From assembly GCA_037447605.1 (NCBI GenBank), contig CM074809.1, positions 2,665,297-2,729,296 of the forward strand: 64,000 bases of DNA, read 5' to 3'. The translations under genes were made by a program, and so were the position numbers. How positions within the stretch are numbered: position 1 is the first letter of the stretch; every line of letters starts with the position of its first letter. The notes beneath the pieces were generated by a model that saw nothing but the letters and a program-made list of their open reading frames with translations, did no database searches and was not told the origin of the DNA. Source of the DNA: Zygnema circumcarinatum. Lineage: Eukaryota; Streptophyta; Zygnematophyceae; Zygnematales; Zygnemataceae. Positions 53,740 through 64,000 of this stretch are shown in pieces.

Positions 53740-56243
53740 GTGAGTATGGAGAAAAGTGCTCCTTGTGCAGAGGACAGTCGGAAGCTGAGTGGGATCAAGG
53801 TAACTGCCGACCAGCCAATGGAGGAAGATCAGAGTCTTGAAATTTACAAAAAGTTCAAGGAGGTGAGAAAGATCTTGATTTATACGCCAAAAAGAGAAAT
53901 TTCATTCTATTTTTGTGTGCTTTGACTTTTTTTCTGTTTTGTTTCAAGGATGCAACTGACACATGCAGTAACCCTGCGTTGCAGCTCCTATGGGAAAGTT
54001 CGTTGGACTATTCAGCGCAGAATCTTAAGCTGCTTCACTAGCATTTGACGAAGTCTGATTATCAGCCGGGAGAACTTCATCATCTATGTAGCGTAGTGCC
54101 TCCGCTGGGAAATGTTTTTGATGTTCTCTTACAAAAAGGTTGCAAGTCCAGCGAATATGTTGAATCTATGGTTCAACTCTGCATGACTATTGAAGAAGGT
54201 GAGAAATTTCTTACAACTGCAAAATGGTAATTCTGTGATTTTTGCACAATTTTCGTGATGCAAGTCTTTTTTAGTTCCAGAAACACGCATGAAATAGGAA
54301 GCTCAATTAACAGAGGCAAAAAGAAATAAACAATATGTGACCGCTGGCAATCTTAGTCAATGTGACAGGAATTCCGCCACTGAAATGCACTTATTTTCAT
54401 TGCAGGAAAAGAACAATGCGGAGACGTATTCATCTCCAGACTAAGTGCATTAGCTGTCTCTAAAGTTACCGATTTTTGAAGCTTCAACGTACAATTATAG
54501 AAACCCTTTGCTGTCTTGTGACGCAGTCAATCAAGAATCAGCGAACTTTGCTAGCGAACATGAAGCAATGGTGAGTTGATGAAGTGTGAAAAGAATACGA
54601 GCCACGAGCCAAGAGCCTGCTCCATAGCTTGAAACACCTCCATTGCAGCTGGAGGAGCGGAAAACAAAGCAAGGCGAAAACCGACTCCAACGACGACAGA
54701 GGAGGCTTTCACGAGTATGTTCATCATCTGAAGACTGCATTGTCAGCGCTGGACCTGAGGTTAAATTTTGGAATAATTTCTCTCGAAGTGGACTAAAATT
54801 TTTGTATCGAACTTGCAGAGCTGTCAATACGGTGGCCAAGATGCTCAAGAAGCTCAAAGGAAAGGTGCAAGCCAAGACAAAACAGAAAACTTTGGACATT
54901 CTTCAAGAAACTGACAAGAGCACACGACATGAGATTGACACGGTTGAAACCGAGGTCACCAGAAATATGTAAGTTTTTCTAATCGAGACAAATGTTAAAT
55001 TGGAATTCAAATCTAACCTGATCTCAAAATAGAAATCGAATCCACCCAGGTCCAGTCAGTATTAACTTAATCTTAACAATGTGTAAGTCTGCTTTTGGCT
55101 CGGATTCCCTTAAAGGTGGCTGTCTCTCAAATTTGTCAACAACAAGAGAAAACCAAAAATCTACCACTCGCTTTAACTTCTCTGCAAAGGTTTAGAAAGC
55201 TGCATCACGAGCCTGCTCGTTGGAAGTCATTCTGAAGAAATTGATGTTACTTACACGCCTTAACCTCAAATGTGTTTGACAGAGAAAAGTGTATGTCTTT
55301 CGGGAAAAGGAAGACCAGAGAGATTGAAGAAAACCTGTGTGGTAAGTTGTTTCTCTCGAAACTTTCACATGCTTTATGATCCCTCGACGGTGTTTATTGT
55401 CGTCAAGTTGTATGGGGTGTTCAATGTTGGGTGATTGCGATCATTAGGGCAATGGCATGAAGGAATCATAACGCATTTGTGTACTGACAGTAGCACCCCT
55501 AGGAGTCGTAAGAAACTGAAATGACAGCTTATCGTTTACCACGATTTTTCACCTCCTTGTGCTCTTCTGCCTTTGTTCTTGCAACCAAGAAGGTCAAGGC
55601 CACTTACGAGTGTCGTTTGTGACGGATTTCGCGGAGCGTGTTGGCGAGTACAACAGACTATTTGCAGAAGTGGACGACACCGAACTTGAGCTGAAGACAC
55701 AATTTGAACATCACAGTGAGTAGCAAAGCAATCCATGTTCGTGGTGCGCCTCTGACCAAGGTGGTATATTTTTCTTTCCGTTCTCCTGATTAGAATGTCG
55801 ATTATTTTCTCACTTAGGTCTCTTGCAACGTTTGGCAACACTCACGATATCTCAATTTGCAAGAGGTAGAGTTCCCTCTCTTACTAGTCACTGAGGTAGC
55901 CCTTTCATTCTCGAGTGCAGGGGCAGCCCACCAAAAAATGCTTACAGGCCGGGCAGACCACTACAGCGTGCTTGGCAGAAGTGGAGAGCAAACTTTTAGT
56001 GGTGCAAAAGGTTCGTTGACTTCGGCCTACTTTTCATTTTGTAGTCTGAGTGCGCACTTCCATCCCTGCCAGGAGCAGTAACTCATGGCGTCGTTGCCAT
56101 AATTCTTTGGGGAGGGCTACTGGTTGGTCATGTAATTCTCAAGTTCTTTGTCTGTGTCTGACCATGCAGAGTGAGTTAACGATGAGAGGACTCCGGGCGG
56201 CACTGCAAGGCGCCCTTCAAGAAGTTGCAGGATCTCCGTGACG
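53740..56243 (+). pseudogene. Unresolved split gene or gene remnant: coiled-coil segments and a possible C-terminal membrane anchor
   Basis: Several exon-like pieces lie on the plus strand between splice signals: 53812-53861 (PMEEDQSLEIYKKFKE), 53949-54041 (DATDTCSNPALQLLWESSLD), 54818-54969 (KMLKKLKGKVQAKTKQKTLD then ILQETDKSTRHEIDTVETEV), about 55622-55718 (FVTDFAERVGEYNRLFAEVD then DTELELKTQFEHH), about 55920-56010 (GQPTKKCLQAGQTTTACLAE) and about 56079-56162, hydrophobic (THGVVAIILWGGLLVGHVIL). The helical, charged composition suggests a coiled-coil protein with a tail anchor. I could not join the pieces into one consistent frame, so it may be decayed or contain exons I missed. No family is recognised. 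Confidence 0.35.
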
Positions 56244-56747
56244 TCAGATTCATGCTGTGAAGGCTTTCGCTGCGCATCCTGTGGCAAAGACCTGCGTTCA
56301 GATGGTAGAGGGATTGCTGCATTGCAAGTTTTTTATTGTTAAGTGCAGGAGGACGTGGAGCCGCACGGTGGTGCTTGCGTAGGTCACATGCAGAGTACAA
56401 ATTGCCGTGTCCAGACTTTGGTTCTCGAGTTTGGTTCGAGATTGGTGCAGTCCCATCAGTGGTTATGGTTCTTTCATGAATAGCCTACTTTTAGGCTGTA
56501 CAGACAATGCATGCATATGTTTAGGGGCAATATGGTCTCAGCTAGTTGAACACTGCGAACGCTTTCCAGGCTCAGACTTCTGTCGCATTCACATACCGCA
56601 CTCTCTGTGTAACCGTCGTCCTTATTCCGTACGGTTCTCAAATGAGCCCTCTTTATGGCATCATGGATACGCGAACAATCACTTTCTCCTCACTTTACCG
56701 GCATCGCAGATCCTTTCTTCGTGCTTGAGCACACAGAAAAGCTCGGT
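56244..56747. other. Spacer before the 21-bp satellite
   Basis: No recognised exon, repeat or RNA gene. One GTACGG motif at about 56628. Confidence 0.4.
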
Positions 56748-57106
56748 TGAGTGGTTAGCCAATGCGGTCGAGTAGTTAGCCACTGCGGTCGAGTGGCTAG
56801 CCACTGCGGTCGAGTAGTTAGCCACTGCGGACGAGTAGTTAGCCACCGCGGTCGAGTGGCTAGCCACTGCGGTCGAGTAGTTAGCCACTGCGGACGAGTA
56901 GTTAGCCACTACGGTCTAGTTAGCCACTGCGGTCGAGTAGTTAGCCACTGCGGTCTAGTAGTTAGCCACTGCGGTCGAGTAGTTAGCCATTGCGGTCGAA
57001 TCGTTAGCCACTGCGGCCGAGTAGTTAGCCACTGCGGTCGAATAGTTAGCCACTGCGGTCGAGTAGTTAACTACTGCGGTCGAGTAGTTAGCCACTGCGG
57101 TCGAGT
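56748..57106 (+). repeat. Tandem array of 21-bp units
   Basis: About 17 copies of GTCGAGTAGTTAGCCACTGC plus G, with variants (GGACGAG, GTGGCTAGCC, one shortened unit near 56917). Period 21 keeps one frame open on each strand for long stretches, but both translations are only repeats. The array runs directly into the foldback element at 57107. Confidence 0.95.
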
Positions 57107-57419
57107 GGGGAGTCAGACCTTGACCATCGCTTACGAAATTTCCGAATTTCTTATACTAAAAGGTACTCATTTCGATTGCTGAATTCAGCTGGGAAACCGC
57201 GGCTCCCCCGAACCTGTCTGTCCCGTCCGTACTACGAAAAGGCCTTCGAAAAGGGCCCCAAATAAGGCGATTAAGCACACGCCCAAACGCAGGGCCAGAG
57301 GCCGTTTGGCTGTCCTGCCCCGAACCTGCGCTTTGTACTAAAAAGGCCCGCCGTACAACGCTTAATTCGCCCGACAAGCTTACGAAATTGATTTGGCGAT
57401 GGTCAAGGTCTGACTCCCT
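57107..57419. mobile_element. Terminal-inverted-repeat element, GTCAGACCTTGACC family
   Basis: Left end GGGAGTCAGACCTTGACCAT plus CGC, right end its complement ending GTCTGACTCCC. The interior shares GAAATTTCCGAATTTCTTATA, AAGGCCTTCGAAAAGGGCCC-like and GCTTAATTCGCCCGACAAGC with the element and flank at 50328-50830. No clear target duplication and no coding frame. Confidence 0.72.
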
Positions 57420-57531
57420 CATACATTAACACTGACTAAGTGCGGAGAAAAGTAGTTTCCTCCAAATCAGGGCGAATTTCTTGGGCAACAAAAGGTCTCG
57501 GGTGGAAAATATTAGGGGGGCCTATTGTATG

Positions 57532-57892
57532 TAGGGATGGCTTAATTACGACTATATAATCTATATTATATTATATAACTGTGACGACTAAATAACGGCT
57601 GTTATATAATACTTTACAACGCCTTTACAACATGTACGGTCGTACGGTCGTACGACTGTACGGTATTATGCGGTGAAGACAGAGTGAACCAGACGGACGC
57701 ATTTCGCAACGCCAACGCCAAAACGACCTAATTTTGGTATGGTACGACCGTACTCGCGTACGGTCGTTAATTGTTCAAAACGGGTGGGTATAATATATGT
57801 AATAAAGTGTTTTACTTTGTACTATATCACTACTTTTAAACCCGTTGTAAAGTATATAATATAGTCGGACTTTATAACTCGGGCCATCCCTA
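57532..57892. mobile_element. hAT-type MITE (361 bp) with 8-bp target duplication
   Basis: Starts TAGGGATGGC and ends GGCCATCCCTA. It is flanked by the perfect direct repeat ATTGTATG (57524-57531 and 57893-57900). The interior is AT-rich (TATATAATCTATATTATA) with repeated GTACGGTCGTACGG. Same terminal motif as the 293-bp element at 3063-3355. Confidence 0.9.
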
Positions 57893-58188
57893 ATTGTATG
57901 ATCACTGCACAGCATGCCGTTCCCGTACGGCCTTGTTTTTTCCGGCAAACCCGGTTGCCGCCGCGTGCGGTGCGGTGCAGTAACCCCAATTTGTGGCCCG
58001 GGTGGCCCCCGGTTCGGTTGGCGCTCCCTTCCGTGGCTGTTGCAGGAATGTAATTATTTTTTTAATTTTATATTACTAGTAAAAAGTTTATAATTTCCGT
58101 ACAACCGGTCATCCCTGGCCGCCGCCCGTAGTCGGTCTGATGTGGTGCTGTTGCTCGGCCTGCAACCGGCCGGCCGTGCGGGCGGGCG

Positions 58189-58189
<1 letters not shown>

Positions 58190-58224
<35 letters not shown>
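58190..58224. repeat. (GGCA)n microsatellite
   Basis: About eight uninterrupted GGCA units, 125 bp upstream of the GDT1 start codon. Confidence 0.9.
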
Positions 58225-58225
<1 letters not shown>

Positions 58226-58347
58226 TAGCTCAGCCTTGCCAGGTCCATGGCGGGCGTCGTCGCCGCACAAGGCTGATCTAATCGTGGGAGAGGTAGCACT
58301 GAAGGTGGAACTAGTTTCTTGGTGCATTGGAGAGCGGTGTTGAATCC

Positions 58348-61300
58348 ATGGCGAGATGCGCCGGTGCTCGGAAGTTCTCTTGCATCCTCCTGTTGCTCTT
58401 GCAGCTATCGGTGTTGAAGGCGGAAAGTGCATTGGACGCAGTTCAGGAGGCCGACGTGTTGCAACCTAAAGTGAAGGTGGAAGGGAATGCATTGGTGCGT
58501 GGACATTTACGGTTTGCTTCAGATCCGGATGGATGGGGATGATAACATTTCAATAACCTATTGTCTGCTTATTCATGAGTGATCGTCAAACTACGTGGCT
58601 TGCGACTTTCTTTTTGAAACGCTTGATTTGCCAAGTTCATGCAATGTTTTTCCTCGATTTGCTCATCCGCATCGAGCGTAGTAGATCTTTCAAATTATGG
58701 TTTTCGCTTGTTGCTGCGATTGATTGTCAGGATGGAGGAAGCAAGGCCAGTTTCAGATATCATGGTTTGAGCTGCTAGTCTAGTTTGATTGCACATAGGT
58801 TGAGTCTGGATCTCGTACAAATTTCGTCTCTTCGTGGAGTTTCTCATGCTGATGCATGCAAGTCGCGGTGGCGTGCATGTTATGTAGGCCCAGCTTGGCT
58901 GGCCGATGGTCATGAGGAGCTGGTGCCTCGCCCTCTCTGTCGTCAGTTCCGTGGGGATGAGCGATTGCCAATCGTGGGATTTGGCAGTGGAGGGCAGCGG
59001 GATAGCAGAGGCGGCACCTCCATTGGTGCGTCCGATACTCTTTGCCAATAGTCTCACGTAGGCTGTTGGCTGATGCTTCAGGGCCCAGCTGATAGGAAGC
59101 TCTTGGAGGATCACGGGGATGGGATGAAGAGCAGCAGATCGCGGCATGGCAAGGTGGGATCGAGCATTTATGTCACAAGTCAAACTCGACCATGCTTGCT
59201 GTTCTATCGGCAGATACCTGTGAAACTTGTCTGATTAGTGTTGAAGAATATGTTTAACTGGTAATCACAGGGTGCTGGCTTTTACCCAGCTATAAGTGCA
59301 GCGAAATTAGGGTTTTTTTTTTTTTGGTTGCTGAGATAAATTAAACGAATAAATATTCTGACTGCTTTTCTGTGTCATGGAGCACAGGTACTTGGGGAAG
59401 CAGATGGAGCGTGGACGAACCAGGGCCCCATGTCGCTGGGGGTTGGTCTATTTGACGGCTTCTTGACCAGCTTGTCGATGATTGTCGTCAGTGAGGTCAG
59501 CAAATTTTTATTGGTCTTCAACTTGAGCTTTTACTGTTTTCAGGACGGATCAAGTTTGTTTCAGGCGTTTTTTGCTGGTTGTGTGCTTCTCTTATCATTG
59601 CATTTTGTCAGAAAGAAGTGGTAAACCTTGCACTTTTTTTGCATTGCCAATTTCTCTTCCTTTCTCCTCGGAATGTAGATTGGCGACGAGACATTTATCA
59701 TTGCTGCTCTGATGGCCATGCGACATCCTCGCGGAGTCGTCCTGGCAGGTGCTTTGAGTGCGCTAGCCATTATGACTGTGAGTAGCCTACAAGAACTGCC
59801 TTCTCAAGTACTTCCATTTTTTCGCATTTTGCCATGGGTTTACAAAAAAGCAAGAGCGAAGTGGTGTAAGAAGACTTCCAACTGGCATTGCGGAATGACC
59901 ACCTTCGGTTCTTTCAGCTTTCCTCCATCGTCCTTGGCTGCTTTTGGTTTTGCATTCTGCGCCATCAGCTTCTGTCACCCATTGACTAAGTTAAGCAGCG
60001 GTCAACTGGACATCTCAGTGATTTTCTTGGCTCACGATGGTGGACCTACAGGTGCTTTCAACCGGGCTGGGTTTCATAGTGCCAAATCTTATATCTCGCA
60101 AGGCAACCAACAGTGCTGCTACCAGTAAGCCAGTCTCTAGTGACACTGTCGATTCTGAAATAGTCAACGGTGATCTTTGAGACAGGATAACCTGCAGCGC
60201 CATGTTGATTAAGTCCACGTTATTGGAAAAGATTGATTGTCAATAGGCTGTGGTGAAGGAGGCATAGCTTGTCAAGAACCGCATCTTTATAGCTTTGACT
60301 GGTATGTTTTGAGTAGTTTGTGGTGTATTTTGGCCTGGAATTAAATCTCTGACGAGATGGTTCATGAAGAGAATGCACACAATGAAAAGAGAGGGTGACC
60401 ATTACACAGTTTACTGATTGGCGAAAGGGTTGATGGTTTCTTTTATCGCAGTCTTGTACACTTTTTTTGGCCTTCGGCTTCTTTACATTGCCTGGCGTGC
60501 AGATTCCCATGACACTCCTCAAAAGGAGCTAGAAGAGGTGAGGTGTGCACATGCCAGCCATGCTATTTCATGGAATTTCATTCCGTTTTTGTCATGAAGA
60601 ATTTGGAAGTATGTCTTGCCACAGCGTGAGGAAGATTTGAAGCAATGACTGTAGTTCTCTAATCTTTCTGTTTTATTGCGACAATTTGATGATAGGTGGA
60701 AGAGAAGTTGGAGGAGGCGGATGTGCAAGCTAAAGGCACAACCCGAACAGTGAGACGGCTTTTGTCACGCTTTTGCACGCCAATATTCCTGGAGGTTGGC
60801 CATTAACTTGATCCTCGTTCAAAACCCCAGACTCGCTGATTATACCGACAGGATGTTGTTTTCTGTGGGATAGGAAAGTTTTGCTAACACTGTGCATATG
60901 GTTTTTAAAAAAGAAATTCCAGACCTGAACTTCCAGCTGAAATCTTGTAGATAAATAAAAATTGATATGAAAATAGACCGGGAGACTCAGTTGCCCATGC
61001 AACCTTCTCTAGAAGGTTTAACTACACAACATAGTTTGATCTGAATAATTCTTAGGCTGACGTTACGGTTTGGCAATTAGAGTGCACTGTATGGTTTCAG
61101 TATCCATGTGAAGCAGAGAAACAGAGGTTTCTCCATCAGCACTTTATGAATAGCTACTCGTGAATTGGTGTTTCCTGTTAAAGTTTTCAGTTCATCACCA
61201 CTATTCTTTGTCAGTCCTTTTGCTAAGTGGATGATGTGTTATGAACTAACCTTACTGAACACTTTCTTGTCTGCTTAATTGCAGGCGTTTATCTTGACCT

Positions 61301-62236
61301 TTTTGGCTGAGTGGGGTGATCGCAGTCAAATTGCGACTATTGCGGTAAGGATTTGAATTTCAAGCATCTATTGAGGAATACACATGGGATCTCATGAACT
61401 TACATCAAGGATAGAAATTGGTCTGTAGACTGTGATGGACAAGTCGAAAGAAAACATGTTGTGAATCTGAAGCATTGGAGTCATTTCAAAACCTCGAAGT
61501 CTTTGGCGGTTGACGGTTGTATATCTTAAGGGAATTGAACGAACTGAGCATTTTGGAATAGTACTGATCATCTGGGCAGTCAAATGGCATTCTCCGGACT
61601 GCATATTCACCTGGTTTGACTTACAAAGTGCCTGCTTCGTTTGGAACCGCCTCATGGCGGGTATTATCGAAGCTGTGCAGTGAGGAGGGAGAGAGGAGAG
61701 AGAGAAGAGGAGGGAGAGAAGAATAGAGAAGGGGAGATAAGAGGAAAGAGAGAAGGTGACAGAAGAGACAAGGGAGACGAGAGACGAGAGGAGAGGATAG
61801 AGAAGAGAAAGCGAGAGAGAGAGGATGAGAGAGGAATGCATTGCAGTTTAGGTGGGAGGATGGTGAGTGGTGGTGATACTTCAGATGCTCTATCTCAAAC
61901 TAATGATCCGTATATCATTTGGTGTATTTTCCATCTGCAACATTTCTGGGATGATTTGGGGAACTCTCGTCTGTTCACTGTTCACTCCCTGTTCACTCTC
62001 GAGCTGATTGATAACTCTTTATGCAACTTTTGTGGTAATCATGGCAGCTGGCGGCGCATAAGAACCCCGTGGGAGTGACTATTGGTGCAACGTTGGGCCA
62101 CACAATCTGCACATCGATAGCTGTAGTGGGAGGACGGCTCTTGGCACTCCGCATATCGCAGCGGACAGTGGCCGCTGTTGGAGGCGCTCTCTTTCTCTTA
62201 TTTGCTATTCATTCGTTCTTCAACCCCCCCCTGTGA
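58348..62236 (+). CDS. GDT1/TMEM165 (UPF0016) Ca2+/Mn2+ transporter, secretory-pathway type
   Basis: Eight exons: 58348-58494, 59388-59495, 59679-59777, 60052-60124, 60452-60537, 60696-60794, 61285-61344 and 62048-62236 (stop TGA), about 286 aa. The two family signatures E-x-G-D-[KR]-[TS] are present: EIGDET (about 85-90, with Glu in place of Lys/Arg) in VVSEIGDETFIIAALMAMRH, and EWGDRS (about 213-218) in AFILTFLAEWGDRSQIATIA. Membrane segments include MSLGVGLFDGFLTSLSMIV, VVLAGALSALAIMTVLSTGL, LYTFFGLRLLYIAW and VGGALFLLFAIHSFF. The N-terminus (FSCILLLLLQLSVLKAES) is a classic signal peptide, so Golgi or secretory location (as for TMEM165 and yeast Gdt1) is more likely than the plastid paralogue. 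A charged cytosolic loop (about 160-190) lies between the halves. Part of its intron 1 and exon 2 is duplicated at 49691-50265. Confidence 0.93.
61675..61840. repeat. GA-rich purine tract in GDT1 intron 7
   Basis: GGAGAGAGGAGAGAGAGAAG-type imperfect repeats, nearly all purine on the plus strand. Confidence 0.8.
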
Positions 62237-62460
62237 GAGGCCTCGTTTTCTACCAGACGCAGTGGTGCCCTTATCCCTGCCCTTAACCCTGCCGGCCGGC
62301 CCTTGGAGGCTAGTGCTTTTTGGTTAGCTCCTCGATGCGAAATCCATATGGCCGGCTCCGTTGAGCAGATGTCTGAGCAGTTCTATTCTTGTCCATTCAT
62401 TCCCAAAGCAGAAGAGGCCGATGCATTGGTAGTGAGCCCTCTGGCTGTCTGTTGAATAGA

Positions 62461-64000
<1,540 letters not shown>

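Noticed and set aside
56751-57182. Open frame of repeated SHCGRVV units
   Set aside because: It is the translation of the 21-bp tandem array and has no start context or flanking coding sequence.

Overview
This is eukaryotic nuclear DNA. All but one of the resolved genes are split by spliceosomal GT-AG introns with consistent phases (2 to 10 exons each), and the spaces between them are full of LTR, non-LTR and DNA transposon remains, foldback elements, microsatellites and GC-rich low-complexity islands. A DUF1499 protein with an apparent bipartite plastid/thylakoid-lumen leader, a plant-like SNF2-RING ATPase, a GDT1 cation transporter, an LEA-like protein and G-box clusters point to a photosynthetic eukaryote, most likely an alga of the green lineage. 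The species cannot be fixed from the sequence alone. All exon models below were built by eye from splice signals, reading phase and family motifs.

Layout. 1-3.4 kb: GC-rich islands, a ~0.96 kb long-inverted-repeat element and a 293-bp hAT-type MITE. 3.5-5.7 kb (+): DUF1499 protein, 4 exons. 6.9-8.3 kb (+): ubiquitin-conjugating E2 enzyme, 3 exons. 8.9-14.5 kb (-): GCFC-domain protein (PAXBP1/ILP1 family), 9 exons. 15.6-17.9 kb (-): Mpv17/PMP22 membrane protein, 4 exons. 18.4-20.0 kb (+): LEA-like protein, head-to-head with the Mpv17 gene across a spacer holding five CACGTG boxes. 20.6-28.0 kb (-): SNF2 ATPase with an inserted RING finger, 10 exons. 28.7-36.0 kb: 61-bp tandem array, pogo-like MITE, nearly complete Ty1/copia retrotransposon with 401-bp LTRs and 5-bp target duplication, and an inverted-repeat element. 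36.6-38.4 kb (+): NOL12/Rrp17 rRNA-processing protein, 4 exons. 39.5-42.5 kb (-): major facilitator transporter, 10 exons. 43-45 kb: repeats, second ACGTG cluster, fragment of a non-LTR reverse transcriptase. 45.7-47.0 kb (+): GPR1/FUN34/SatP acetate-transporter family, 4 exons. 48.8-49.1 kb (+): small secreted Cys-rich protein, intronless. 49.7-58 kb: an inverted, decayed copy of part of the GDT1 gene, foldback elements, an ARMC7 pseudogene, an unresolved coiled-coil gene, a 21-bp satellite and another hAT MITE. 58.3-62.2 kb (+): GDT1/TMEM165 transporter, 8 exons. 62.5-63.4 kb: 880 bp of pure (GA)n.

Most of the genes are unrelated housekeeping functions (ubiquitination, spliceosome turnover, chromatin or DNA repair, ribosome biogenesis, membrane transport) with no operon-like logic. 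The one clear regulatory unit is the divergent Mpv17-like/LEA pair. The strongest unusual signals are in the repeat fraction: several short elements with exact target-site duplications, families of near-palindromic foldback elements, a young copia copy, and a GTACGG-type motif that recurs throughout the repeat islands.
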